Numbered from the stretch's first letter, positions 5,843 through 15,400 are shown. The stretch is 18,879 nucleotides of DNA from UBA8828 sp964510855 (GCA_964510855.1 CAZEDB010000026.1:1-18879), one strand, 5' to 3'. Program-made: numbers and translations. The notes: generated by a model not told the origin, from the sequence alone.

Positions 5843-7303
5843 ATGGAGAAAGCCTCCGCACGGCAGACCAAGATTGTTGCCACCCTCGGGCCCGCTTCGG
5901 ATTCGCCAGCGATGCTGGCACAATTGGTGAGCAAGGGCGTTGATGTCTTCCGTCTTAACATGGCGCATGCCGACGAAGCTTGGGTACGCCGCGTCGTCGC
6001 CGATGTACGCGTAGCTGCTGCCGCCGCTGGTCGTGAGGTTGCTATCATGATGGATGTTAAGGGCCCTGAGATTCGTACCGATGCCCGCCCCAAGCCCCTC
6101 ACCCTAAGCGCTGGGCAAGTCGTTGATGTCGCGGGCCCCGAAGCCAAACCCGAAGCTAACGTCGAACTGATTCGCACCAACTACGAACCGATTGTGCGCG
6201 CGGTGCGCAAAGGCGGGCTGGTCTTAGTCGATAACGGCTTAATTCAATTTCGTGTTACGGAACGAAAGAAAGATCGCCTGCGCTGCGTGGTCGAACAACC
6301 CGGCACTTTAGGTAGCCGACGCCATGTAAATTTACCTGGAGTTAAAGTGGAGCTCCCTGCCCTAACGGAAAAAGACAATCGGGATGTGGCTTTAGGTTGC
6401 GAAGTCGGATGCGATTTCTTTGCACTCTCCTTTGTGCGCGTAGCGGCCGACGTTCGCGCTCTACGCGGCTTGCTCATTGAACACGATTCTCGGGCGGGCA
6501 TTATTGCGAAAATCGAAGACCAATCCGCCGTTGATCACTTAGGGCCGATTGTAACGGAATCCGACGCCTTGATGGTCGCGCGCGGCGACCTAGGCATTGA
6601 AATCCCTTACGAAACCTTACCACTCGTCCAACGCCGCGCCATTCGTCTCTGCCATACCGCGCGCAAGCCGGTGATTGTTGCGACCCACATGTTAGAGTCG
6701 ATGATCACCAACCCCGTACCTACCCGGGCGGAAGTTTCTGACATCGCCAATGCCGTAGCTGAGTCAGCTGACGCGCTCATGCTCTCCGGCGAAACCACTA
6801 CAGGTAAGCATCCGCTTAAATGTGTAGAGGTGATGGCGCGTATTGCCGCTGCGGTTGAACGCGATCGCCCGCCCGACATGACGCCTGAGCCAAGCGGCGA
6901 TACCCCAAAAGCCAAACTCCTTCGCGCCGCCGCAGCCCTCGCCCGCAATTTAGGGGGTGCCGGAATTTTAGTCTTCACGCGTAATGGCGATTTACCGCGC
7001 GTCCTGGCTTCGCTGCGCCCCGCAGGTTGCGACATTCATGCCTTTGCCGAAGAGCCAAGTATTGTACGAAAAATGCGTCTGCTTTGGGGCGTAGAACCCC
7101 ATCTCTTAAATTTTAAAGACGGGGCCGAGGCCACTATTCAGGCAGCCTTAAAGCGGTTACGCGATTCAGGCAGTTGCTTACCCGGAGAGTTAATGGTCAT
7201 CGTTACCAACGTCATTTTAGGCGAAGGCATTATCGACAGCATTCAGTTACGCGCGGTGCCGCCGCTACCTCCCGCTCAGACCCGTCCGAGACGCGCAAAA
7301 TAA
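5843..7303 (+). CDS. pyk: pyruvate kinase (variant potassium site)
   Basis: Pyruvate kinase transfers phosphate from phosphoenolpyruvate to ADP in the last step of glycolysis. The 486-residue protein has the TIM-barrel A domain interrupted by a B domain (about 82-175) and a C-terminal domain from about 345. Visible are the signature AGIIAKIEDQSAV with Lys223 and metal ligand Glu225, ARGDLGIEIP with Asp249, PTRAEVSD (293-300) and MLSGETTTGKHP (313-324). Several usually invariant positions differ: NFSHG is NMAHA (39-43), LDTKGPEIRT is MDVKGPEIRT (70-79) and TQMLESM is THMLESM (281-287). The first two affect residues that bind K+ in classical enzymes. Metal and PEP residues are kept, so it is probably active. 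The ATG at 5843 is clear, and the 3' end overlaps the convergent dehydrogenase gene by 28 bases. Confidence 0.93.
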   Translation: MEKASARQTKIVATLGPASDSPAMLAQLVSKGVDVFRLNMAHADEAWVRRVVADVRVAAAAAGREVAIMMDVKGPEIRTDARPKPLTLSAGQVVDVAGPEAKPEANVELIRTNYEPIVRAVRKGGLVLVDNGLIQFRVTERKKDRLRCVVEQPGTLGSRRHVNLPGVKVELPALTEKDNRDVALGCEVGCDFFALSFVRVAADVRALRGLLIEHDSRAGIIAKIEDQSAVDHLGPIVTESDALMVARGDLGIEIPYETLPLVQRRAIRLCHTARKPVIVATHMLESMITNPVPTRAEVSDIANAVAESADALMLSGETTTGKHPLKCVEVMARIAAAVERDRPPDMTPEPSGDTPKAKLLRAAAALARNLGGAGILVFTRNGDLPRVLASLRPAGCDIHAFAEEPSIVRKMRLLWGVEPHLLNFKDGAEATIQAALKRLRDSGSCLPGELMVIVTNVILGEGIIDSIQLRAVPPLPPAQTRPRRAK

Positions 7304-8151
7304 AGTTTGGCTAAAGCTTGGGTGCCGAGATCGCCATCGCCGGCGGCGGCGACCTCATCATACAACCGCGCGGCTAACGCTAGACCAGGGAGGTCGAGTT
7401 GCGCGGCGCGTGCGGTGGCGAGCGCGAGGCCAAGATCTTTTATAAAATGACGGACGTAAAACCCGGGCGCAAAATCTTGTCGCAAGACGCGCGGGGCAAG
7501 GTTGGACAAACCCCAACTACCAGCCGCTCCGCCCGTAATCGAACTCAACACCGTTTCAGGATTTAAGCCCCCGGCTTTGGCAAAGGTCAGCGCTTCGCAA
7601 ACCGCAATCATGCCCGAAGCAATCGCAACTTGGTTAGCGAGTTTACATAACTGACCCGCACCCGGCCCGCCCTGCAAGACGAGGGTCTTACCCATAAGGG
7701 CTAATAACGGTTGCGCGCGTTCGAAGTCCGTGCGTCGTCCACCCACCATAATCGAAAGCGTGGCCTCGCGCGCGCCACGATCGCCACCCGAAACCGGCGC
7801 ATCGAGCGCACCCACATTTTTCTGCAAAGCTTCGGCCGCCAGCGTGCGAGCGAGAGCGGGATCTGAGGTGGTTAAATCGATGAGGAGCTGGCCGGGTTGT
7901 GCGACCGATAAAAATCCCTGCGGGCCTTGCCAAACTTCAGCGACGTCGGAGGGATACCCTACCATCGAAAAAGCCACCTCAGCTTCGCGGGCGGCGGCAG
8001 CGGGTGACTCAGCCCAACGAGCCCCGGCAGCCAGAAGCGCCGAAGCCTTAGCCGGGGTACGCGTGTAGAGCGTTAGGCTATGACCCGCGGCCAAAAGATG
8101 GCCGGCCATGGACTGACCCATGACTCCCGTGCCGACAAAGGCGATACGCAT
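7276..8151 (-). CDS. NAD(P)-dependent beta-hydroxyacid dehydrogenase (3-hydroxyisobutyrate dehydrogenase family)
   Basis: The 291-residue protein belongs to the family of 3-hydroxyisobutyrate, tartronate-semialdehyde and glyoxylate/succinic semialdehyde reductases. The Rossmann motif is FVGTGVMGQSMAGHLL (5-20). DAPVSGGDRGA (117-127) is the substrate-binding signature. GAGQLCKLANQ (164-174) carries the catalytic Lys170 and Asn173, and HFIKDLGLAL is the typical C-terminal helical segment. Arg31 after the second beta strand (LYTRTPAK) suggests a preference for NADP(H); that is inference. The substrate cannot be fixed from sequence. The ATG at 8151 starts directly at the Rossmann fold; the frame extends to a TTG at 8184 with no supporting motif. 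It is divergent from xseA and convergent with pyk. Confidence 0.87.
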   Translation of the reverse strand: MRIAFVGTGVMGQSMAGHLLAAGHSLTLYTRTPAKASALLAAGARWAESPAAAAREAEVAFSMVGYPSDVAEVWQGPQGFLSVAQPGQLLIDLTTSDPALARTLAAEALQKNVGALDAPVSGGDRGAREATLSIMVGGRRTDFERAQPLLALMGKTLVLQGGPGAGQLCKLANQVAIASGMIAVCEALTFAKAGGLNPETVLSSITGGAAGSWGLSNLAPRVLRQDFAPGFYVRHFIKDLGLALATARAAQLDLPGLALAARLYDEVAAAGDGDLGTQALAKLYFARLGRV

Positions 8152-8240
8152 GAGGCAGACAACCACAGTTACGTTGGGCTTCAACGTTCAAACTGCGGCA
8201 GGCTTGCCAGACGGGGTAAGTCCGAGGATAACTCTCTGTC

Positions 8241-9431
8241 ATGGCCCGCGCTGAGCCCTTAACGGTATCCGACCTCGCCGAAGTCCTTAAAGGTCACGTA
8301 GGCACGCTCGGTACGCTTGAAGTCGCAGGCGAAGTAACGGGCTACAAACTCTACGGCGGATCTGGACATCATTACTTTTCGCTTAAAGACGAAGGGGCAG
8401 TTGTAGCCTGCGTGCTCTACGCTTTTAACGCGCGTCGGGTCATGACCCGTATCGCCGATGGGCAACGCTTAGTGATTCGTGCCAAGCCCGATTTTTATGG
8501 CAAAATGGGTCGGCTCTCCCTCGTGGTTGAGCAGGCTCGTGCCGAAGGCGAAGGGGATCTTTTTCGGAAATTTAAAGAGCTCGAAGCCCGACTCAAAGCG
8601 GAAGGTCTGTTTGACGAGGAACGTAAGCGCCCCATCCCTGCCTTCCCTCGCACCGTCGCCTTTGTAACTTCGAAGTCAGGAGCGGTTTGGCACGACTTCA
8701 CAGAAATTCTCCAGACCCGTGGTTGGGTGGGCTCGGCTTGGCTCGTGCCCGCTACAGTCCAAGGTGCTAACTGTGCCGCCGAAGTGATTCGTGGTCTACA
8801 ACGCGCCGCCAAAATTCCTGGCATTGATTTAATTGTGGTCGGGCGTGGTGGCGGCTCGATGGAAGACCTCTGGGGATTTAATGATGAGGCCTTAGTGCGC
8901 GCGGTTGTAAACTGCCCTATTCCAGTGATTTCAGCCGTTGGGCACCAAACCGATTTTACTTTATGCGATTTTGCCGCCGATCGCCGCGCCGAAACCCCAA
9001 CCGCTGCGGCCGAGCTTATTGCCTCAGGTCGCTCGCGTCTCGTAGATGAAGTACGCCACCTACGGGCGCGTCTCGCTGGGTGCGCACCCGCAGCGCGCCT
9101 GCGTGAACTACAACAAGATTTCACAATGCTGCGCGATCGGCTGGTGCATGCTGGTGCTGAAGCCCTCTCCACTAAGCGCGAAACGCTAGCGCACTTCCGC
9201 AGCGAACTCCACCGGCTTTCCCCCCGCGCGCGCCTAGGAGTAGCGCGCGAACGACTCGGTCAGTTAGGTAAACGCTTAACTGCCGCAGGCTTTGATTCGA
9301 TTCTCGCCCGGGGCTTTGTTTTAGTGCGTGACCGCGAAGGCAAGGTGCTGGATTCGCGCACCGACGTTACGCCAGGTCGAGCCTTACGTTTGCGTTTTCG
9401 CGATGGTGAAGCCGCTGCCGAAGGCCGTTAA
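8241..9431 (+). CDS. xseA: exodeoxyribonuclease VII large subunit XseA
   Basis: XseA is the large, catalytic subunit of exonuclease VII, a metal-independent single-strand DNase acting from both ends. The 396-residue protein has an N-terminal OB-fold (about 7-98) with GHHYFSLKDEGAVVACVLY. The catalytic domain contains FVTSKSGAVWHD (Asp152), VVGRGGGSMEDLWGFNDE (Arg202) and SAVGHQTDFTL (His235, Asp238). These correspond, with an offset of three, to the residues needed in the E. coli enzyme (155, 205, 238, 241). GHQTD is usually GHETD. A helical region and a C-terminal ILARGFVLVRD segment follow. It is about 60 residues shorter than the E. coli protein, mainly in the helical part. The small subunit gene xseB is not in the window. 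The stop codon shares TTAA with convergent tlyA. Confidence 0.93.
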   Translation: MARAEPLTVSDLAEVLKGHVGTLGTLEVAGEVTGYKLYGGSGHHYFSLKDEGAVVACVLYAFNARRVMTRIADGQRLVIRAKPDFYGKMGRLSLVVEQARAEGEGDLFRKFKELEARLKAEGLFDEERKRPIPAFPRTVAFVTSKSGAVWHDFTEILQTRGWVGSAWLVPATVQGANCAAEVIRGLQRAAKIPGIDLIVVGRGGGSMEDLWGFNDEALVRAVVNCPIPVISAVGHQTDFTLCDFAADRRAETPTAAAELIASGRSRLVDEVRHLRARLAGCAPAARLRELQQDFTMLRDRLVHAGAEALSTKRETLAHFRSELHRLSPRARLGVARERLGQLGKRLTAAGFDSILARGFVLVRDREGKVLDSRTDVTPGRALRLRFRDGEAAAEGR

Positions 9432-10186
9432 GCCCGACGTCGAGCCGCGATTAAAAATTCCTTATTCCCTTCGCCGCCAAGCAAGGGCGACTCCATGGTA
9501 TCGAGCACAACGGCCTCGGGCAGTCCAGCAACCGCGTGACGAATACCGGCAAGGACGCGGGCATGAATGGCTTCATCGCGAATAACCCCTCGGCCGCGAT
9601 TGGCTTCTTCTTTGGTAGCTTCAAATTGCGGTTTTACTAAAGCCACGAGCCAGCCTCCAGGCGCAAGACGCGTCCAGACCGAAGGTAAAACGGCAGTGAG
9701 CGAGATAAACGAAACGTCCATCACCAAGGCACCATAGGTTCGACGCGGAAGTTTTGCGGTGGGCAATTCGCGCGCATTAAGACGTTCGTAATTCGTCACC
9801 CGAGGGTCGCGCCGAAGTTTATCGTGGAGTTGAGCCTGACCCACATCGACACAAGTAACTTCGGTGGCACCGCGTTGGAGGACACAATCGGTAAAACCTC
9901 CGGTTGAGGCACCGACGTCGAGCACCGCGAGTCCCGCCGGATCGAGTTTGAAGTGAATTAAAGCCGCCTCGAGCTTTTCGCCCCCGCGCGAAACAAAACG
10001 TGGCGGGGCTTCAACCGTGAGCGGACTATCCATCGGCAAGCGTTGCGAGGCTTTAGCGACCACGCTGTCAGGGCCGGTTCGTACCTTGCCAGCGAGAATC
10101 AGCGCCTGGGCGAGGGTACGTGAAGTCACTAACCCTCGTGCAACCAAGAGTTCATCAGCTCGCATACGGGTTACGGCAGACGCCAT
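9428..10186 (-). CDS. tlyA: TlyA family rRNA 2'-O-methyltransferase (S4 + FtsJ-like domains)
   Basis: The 252-residue protein has the two-domain TlyA architecture. An N-terminal S4 RNA-binding domain (about 8-65, MRADELLVARGLVTSRTLAQALILAGKV) precedes an FtsJ-like methyltransferase domain with FVSRGGEKLEAAL (64-76), LDVGASTGGFTDCVL (89-103) and LVKPQFEATKEE. Characterised TlyA proteins 2'-O-methylate cytidines in 16S and/or 23S rRNA and affect capreomycin sensitivity; many homologues are annotated as hemolysin A for historical reasons. A cytosolic RNA-modifying role is the best reading. ATGs at 10186 and 10165 (MRADEL) are both possible starts; the second lies right at the S4 domain. The stop shares TTAA with xseA. 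The YugP-type gene lies upstream on the same strand. Confidence 0.88.
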   Translation of the reverse strand: MASAVTRMRADELLVARGLVTSRTLAQALILAGKVRTGPDSVVAKASQRLPMDSPLTVEAPPRFVSRGGEKLEAALIHFKLDPAGLAVLDVGASTGGFTDCVLQRGATEVTCVDVGQAQLHDKLRRDPRVTNYERLNARELPTAKLPRRTYGALVMDVSFISLTAVLPSVWTRLAPGGWLVALVKPQFEATKEEANRGRGVIRDEAIHARVLAGIRHAVAGLPEAVVLDTMESPLLGGEGNKEFLIAARRRA

Positions 10187-10228
10187 AACTTACCGTGGGG
10201 CATCTCACGCCCGAAGGCGAGCCGAGGC

Positions 10229-10900
10229 TTACTCGCGGCGGCTGAGCAGGAAGGCTAAGTTACCTAGGGCAGCGACAAAGGCGGCGATATAAGTCCAAGC
10301 TGCAGCATCGAGCACTTCCTTGGCCCCACGGTCTTCATCCGCAGCCAATAAATTCGAGGCTTGGAGTGCACTACGCGCGCGCGCCGAGGCATCGAACTCC
10401 ACTGGCAGGGTGATAAGCGTAAAGAGGGTGATGACCGCATAAGCACCAATCGCGATGTTAAGGATCATCCCGCCGCCGCCCTGGGAAAACATGAAGCCGC
10501 CCAAAAGAATGGCAAAGAAGGCAATTTGATTCGCGACCATGGTCAGGGGCACCAAGGTAGAGCGCATCTTGAGTGGGCCATAAGCACGGGCGTGCTGAAT
10601 CGCGTGACCGGCTTCGTGCGCCGCTACACCTAAGGCGGCAATACTGGTGCCATCATAATTATCGGTGGATAAAGCTAGCTGACGCTTAGTGGGATCGTAG
10701 TGGTCAGAAAGGAAACCGTCGACGCGGACAATTTCCACGCCCGTCACGCCAGCAGCACGCAAGACCTCGGCGGCAGCTTCGGCACCTGAGACGCCGGAGC
10801 GTGACGCCACTTGGCTCCAGCGATTGAAGGTAGATTTAACCTTAAACTGGGCCCAAAGGCCGAGCAGGAGGGGGACGATAATGTAGGCTAAGAAGTCCAT
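10229..10900 (-). CDS. membrane zinc metallopeptidase, YugP / Zn_peptidase_2 family
   Basis: The 223-residue protein belongs to the YugP-type family of putative neutral zinc metallopeptidases in the inner membrane. It starts with a membrane segment (about 4-17). A conserved soluble region contains DHYDPTKRQLALS (67-79), then the zinc motif HEAGHAIQH with His95, Glu96 and His99. Two or three membrane helices (about 116-135, 141-165 and 203-220) surround LPVEFDASARA, a conserved family segment. The substrate and biological role of the family are unknown to me. I chose the ATG at 10900 (MDFLAYIIVP) because AAGAGG lies just upstream and because it starts at the first membrane helix; the frame remains open to 10936. 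It lies 42 bases before tlyA on the same strand. Confidence 0.87.
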   Translation of the reverse strand: MDFLAYIIVPLLLGLWAQFKVKSTFNRWSQVASRSGVSGAEAAAEVLRAAGVTGVEIVRVDGFLSDHYDPTKRQLALSTDNYDGTSIAALGVAAHEAGHAIQHARAYGPLKMRSTLVPLTMVANQIAFFAILLGGFMFSQGGGGMILNIAIGAYAVITLFTLITLPVEFDASARARSALQASNLLAADEDRGAKEVLDAAAWTYIAAFVAALGNLAFLLSRRE

Positions 10901-11020
10901 AGACCTCTTAAGATACAGAGTCCCAGCGGCTGGCAAGCGTGACTGGGCTATAACTTTAAGGGGGTTTTGGAGGCTTTGCCGGGGCTGGACATCTAGGACC
11001 GAGCCGCGAAGAGTCTTGGC

Positions 11021-11788
11021 ATGGCCGACTTTCGTATCGCCGACCGCACCTTCCGCAGCCGCCTCCTAACCGGCACGGGGAAATATGCCTCGGCCACCCA
11101 ACTACGCGAGGTGCTCGACGCCTCGGGGGCAGAAATTGTCACCGTTGCCATCAAGCGGGTACAGTTTGGCCGGCGCGAAGATAGCATTCTCTCCGCCCTC
11201 GACCCGGCGCGTCACCTTGTCCTACCCAACACCTCAGGGGTGCGTACCGCCAAGGAAGCCGTCTTCGCCGCTGAACTCGCGCGTGAAGCCTTAAATACCA
11301 ACTGGCTCAAACTGGAAATCCACCCCGACCCTAAGTATCTCATGCCCGATCCGATTGAGACCTTAGAGGCGTGTGAGATTTTAGTGAAAAAAGGTTTTAC
11401 TGTTTTACCTTACATACACGCCGATCCCGTACTCGCCAAAAGATTAGAGGCCGTAGGTGCGGCAGCGGTCATGCCTTTAGGTTCACCCATCGGTTCCAAT
11501 CAAGGTCTCTGCACCCGCGATTTCTTACGCATCATTGTCGAACAAGCGCGCGTGCCCGTAATTGTAGACGCGGGTTTAGGTGCGCCTTCACACGTCGCTG
11601 AGGCCATGGAAGCAGGTGCAGATGCGGTTTTAGTTAACACCGGAATCGCCTCGTCGCCCAACCCCGTGGCGATGGGACGGGCCTTCCGTCTCGCTGTAGA
11701 AGCCGGCCGTGGCGCACGAGAAGCCGGACTGGGCTCAGCCTCACTCGCCGCCCAACCGACGTCGCCCCTAACGCACTTCTTGGATTAA
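11021..11788 (+). CDS. thiG: thiazole synthase ThiG
   Basis: ThiG condenses deoxyxylulose 5-phosphate, dehydroglycine and sulfur from ThiS thiocarboxylate into the thiazole phosphate of thiamine. The 255-residue TIM-barrel protein shows LLTGTGKYAS (15-24), VTVAIKRV (40-47), LPNTSGVRTAKEAV (68-81), NWLKLEI with the expected Schiff-base Lys97, VMPLGSPIGS, and DAGLGAPSHVAEAMEAGADAVLVNTGIA. The length is normal. The ATG at 11021 is the only good start. The 120 bases upstream, shared with the divergent YugP gene, contain no recognisable TPP riboswitch. It converges on thiE, sharing the TTAA stop palindrome. thiH, thiC and thiF are not present in the window. Confidence 0.95.
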   Translation: MADFRIADRTFRSRLLTGTGKYASATQLREVLDASGAEIVTVAIKRVQFGRREDSILSALDPARHLVLPNTSGVRTAKEAVFAAELAREALNTNWLKLEIHPDPKYLMPDPIETLEACEILVKKGFTVLPYIHADPVLAKRLEAVGAAAVMPLGSPIGSNQGLCTRDFLRIIVEQARVPVIVDAGLGAPSHVAEAMEAGADAVLVNTGIASSPNPVAMGRAFRLAVEAGRGAREAGLGSASLAAQPTSPLTHFLD

Positions 11789-11795
11789 ATCCAAG
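11779..11795. repeat. inverted repeat across the thiG/thiE shared stop
   Basis: CTTGGATT (11779-11786) and AATCCAAG (11788-11795) form a perfect 8-bp inverted repeat with one central base, covering the stop codons of both convergent genes. As RNA it would make a 6-bp stem with a 5-base loop on either strand. No T-run follows, so it is at best a weak bidirectional terminator or a chance symmetry. Confidence 0.35.
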
Positions 11796-12405
11796 TCTTC
11801 GCCGCCGCCGTACAAAGTTGAGCCGCGGCTTGCTGAGGCGAAGCCGCACGCGCAATCGCCGCACTTAACGCCACGCCATAGGCCCCGAGCGTTTGAATCG
11901 CGGGAAAATCTGCGGACGTTACCCCTCCAATAACAAACGCGGGTAGCCGTGATTGTTGGATGAGATCTTTGAGCGCGTTCGAAGTTTGCACCGGGGCATG
12001 AGCCAACTTTGAAGAGGTGGCACGGTAAGGTCCGACGCCGACATAATTGGGTGCACCTAAAGTTAAACGCTGGAGGTCACTTGGGTAATTCAAGGTAACA
12101 CCAATTAAAGCCTGCGCTCCTAAACGCTCGCGAGCGACGAGGGGAGACGCGTCGGCGGCTCCGAGGTGTACCCCATCCGCGCTGACTTGAGCCGCAACCT
12201 CAACCGAATCATTGACGATAAATGTAGCTTGATAGGTGCGACAAATTTTTTGGACGGCACGCGCCAACTCAACCCATGCAAGCGCATCTAAACCCTTAGC
12301 GCGTAACTGTACCCACCGCACCCCTCCGCGGCAGGCGAGTTCGGCTTGCTCGACATGACCCAGAGAGGGCAAATCTAGGGTAACAAACTGAAGCCGAGGT
12401 AACAC
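11785..12405 (-). CDS. thiE: thiamine phosphate synthase ThiE
   Basis: ThiE joins HMP pyrophosphate and thiazole phosphate to make thiamine phosphate. The 206-residue protein has the canonical set of motifs: VQLRAKG (substrate/diphosphate site), IVNDSVEVA, ADGVHLG, YVGVGPYRATSSKLA with the conserved Lys, and FVIGGVTSADF. This suggests a catalytically competent enzyme, unlike the divergent paralogue at 17633-18307. The start is GTG at 12405, which begins exactly where the family usually starts (LPRLQFVTL). No in-frame ATG is available near it. It is divergent from the Verru_Chthon A gene across 59 bases and convergent with thiG. Confidence 0.9.
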   Translation of the reverse strand: MLPRLQFVTLDLPSLGHVEQAELACRGGVRWVQLRAKGLDALAWVELARAVQKICRTYQATFIVNDSVEVAAQVSADGVHLGAADASPLVARERLGAQALIGVTLNYPSDLQRLTLGAPNYVGVGPYRATSSKLAHAPVQTSNALKDLIQQSRLPAFVIGGVTSADFPAIQTLGAYGVALSAAIARAASPQQAAAQLCTAAAKTWI

Positions 12406-12464
12406 GGTGGTTAAATCTTCTTTCCAATACTCGGTCAGGCGACAGAATAAATTTGCCGTAATTC

Positions 12465-15400
12465 ATGCGGAACCCCCACTCCCATTCTCTGCGGAGCAGA
12501 ACTGGCTTTTCGCTGGTTTTAGCTCTAGCCGTGATGGCGCTTCTCGTACTGGTCGTTTTATCGATTGCGGGCTTTCTCGCCATTGAATCGCGGGTAGCCG
12601 CTTCGAGTCAGTCGATGCGACAGGCCCGCCTTAATGCCCTAGCTTCGATGCGCGAGGCGTTAGGGGTTCTCCAACAAGAGATGGGACCCGACCAACGCAT
12701 TTCTGCCAACGCCGCCCTGCTTGATGCCAACCCCGATACCCTAGATTTATCGGATGGAACCGCCAGTACCACGCTACCAGGCAATGCTTGGCACCCGCAT
12801 TGGACCGGAAGTTGGAATAGCTACCGGCCAGGTTTAATGCGCGATAGTGAATACGATGCGGTGGGTAAAGGGACGGTACCCATAACCGAGCGACGCCTAA
12901 ATCATGCTCCTAGTTATGAGAAGGTCGGTCTCATCGGGGGTGAACGTACCTTTCGGCGCTGGTTAGTATCTTCTGGATACGATAACGCATGGGATACCGC
13001 TAACCCAACTGTAACCATCACGGTAGGTCTTCGTAGTGAGCGCTCAGCGACAACTTCACTAAGTGCGCTTCGGCCGGCGTGGACCTGGAACGCCGCCAGC
13101 TCAAGTAATGCCGCACGACTACTCGGACCTGCCACGCTTGGCCTACCCTCAAACACCAGCGCTTATACCGCTCGCGTTGATGCACCGCTGGTTCCTTTTC
13201 CTGGTATTAGTGAGACAGAAACAACCGGTCGATTTGCTTGGTGGGTAAGTGACAACTCGCAAAAAGCGGCGGTGAATTTGGCATTAAGACCAGAGGCGAC
13301 GAACACTTGGGAGCGAGTGAGTGCAGTTTTTACACCCGACCGTCCTGTACCTGAAGTTCCCTCCCCTTCCAGCGGAGCAACCCCCCTAGCCTTACAAGGC
13401 GCTGCCACACGCACGACTTCTAAGGATTTTGCTTTCTTTGGTTTCGACGCCTCTAAGGCGATCGGCGTGGGTTCGTTTGGAGAACTCGGCCATGCCTTTA
13501 CTGCCGCCAGTGCGAGCACGGATCCGAGTTGGCGAAACTTTTGGTTTGATTACACCACCGCTTCGCGCGGCGTTCTCGCCAGTCCCCTCGCAGGCGACCT
13601 CAAGACCGATTTAAATTTATTACTTGAGAACCCAAATCGAGTGAACCTCGCCTCCAAGCATATTGATATCGGCGCAGCAAGTTCGCCTATTAATTCAGGG
13701 GTTACCGCCGATTGGTATAACTACGCTGTACATGATACCATCGACGAGGCACGAGATTATCTTTTTTACTTTCACCGCCAGGCGGGGACGGAAACTAACA
13801 TCCGCGGCACCAACCGGCGCCCCTACCGCGGAACCTCTCTGACCGACATCTGGCGTTGGTATCAGTCGTACAAACCTGAAGAGGGACGAAGCTTAAATAA
13901 TCTCACACCCCGACGCATGGTGCCTGTGCCCATCAGCACCCACTCCGGCTACAGCCCAGGACATCAGCTGCTAGATAAATACGATATGCTGAATTACCCG
14001 CGGTTTGCGAAGATTCAGTATGTCTATTCTTACACCTCGCGCCAAGAAGGCACCATGCCCGATGGATCGCCTGCCTACCGTCTTGGGATTAGTTTTGTCC
14101 CGGTCATCACGCTCTGGAATCCATTCAACTTCCGGCTCGAATTTCCTAGCCCGACTTCGCGCGGAGGTGTCTCCGCAGGAATTAAGGCGGCCGGTATGCC
14201 GGTTGGATTTCACGTGGGCTTCCGTCGTTGGGACGCCACTACGGGCACGCACGGAGCCGTTAGTTGGGTGACACCCGGTAGCCCCAATCTACCGGCCAGA
14301 GGGCAGCGCTGGGTCCATACTTCATTTTTTTCTACCCAAACTTGGCTGAGTAATTACCGAACCGGAGGAAACCCCGGTGAAGTCTCACAACTTTTCTTAG
14401 AACCCGGCGAAGCCGTTGTCTTCACCCCCAAACTCAGCGGCGATTTTATCAAGGTAACCTCAAGTCATGACGGCTTTAGCACCTACCCAGGCTTTAATCC
14501 TAGTTTTGGCATTATTAACTACGGACAAACCATCGGCACCGGTGATGGGGCTATCTTCCCACAAATAACCCCAGTGGGATCGTGGGAATGGAAAGGCCAC
14601 GCCAATGACTTGGTAGTGATTCAACCTTACTACTCCGACCACACCTCGAATACAGCGTGGGGAACGAGTGAAACCGCGGTAGACTTTTGGACCGATAATG
14701 GCTGGCCTGTGCAAGAGTATCGCGGTGCCTATACCACGAGTTTTAAATCGATTATTGAAGGGCCCAACGGACAAAACACGCTTAAACTAAACTATAATCC
14801 AACCAAGTTTCGCTCCGTATCCCTAGCCAATGCTGCTGGTAATAAAGTACCCTTCATGGCGATGTCGCTCTACCTTAAGTCAGAACAAGGCACATCAGCC
14901 GCAGGCCGCCAATATCCTAATCTAGCCTTTTTACATTCCAATTTGTTAAGTCGGAATCAGTCACTCGATAGTAATCAGCGCGATCTATTCTGGCTTCGCA
15001 ATGTGGGTATTGAATTCTATATCGACCAACTCTTTGGCTCATGGGATTCCGATGCCGTGCAGGTCGATGCGCAGAATCGAGGCTTCATCGGCTCAGGCCT
15101 TACGGCTGAAAACGGTACGCCCTTCTGGGCTGGGTCAGAACAGCCTTATTGGCCGATGATTTCCATGGCCCAGATGCAAAATGCGCAAATGGGTAATCAG
15201 GGCTTAGGCAACTGGCGCACCATGGGTACTTGGCTATCAGGCGGCTCGGTTGATTTTGCTTTTGCGAATTCGGTAGGCTACCCAGGCATCCCCGTGAACG
15301 CCGTGGTTAATTCGGGTACAACCGCCGCTGGCAGTTGGACACCCGCACAAACTGGCACGCGCTTTCTCATCGACCACGCTTACTTAGCTAACTGGTCAGC

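Noticed and set aside
8495..9172. Minus-strand 225-residue open frame within xseA
   Set aside because: It is the reverse shadow of xseA catalytic motifs and is rich in Arg/Ser/Pro, typical of antisense frames in GC-rich genes.
10901..11020. Possible TPP riboswitch or other leader RNA before thiG
   Set aside because: The 120 bases contain no CUGAGA core or the paired ACCUGAUC-type segment, and no strong terminator or anti-terminator hairpins.
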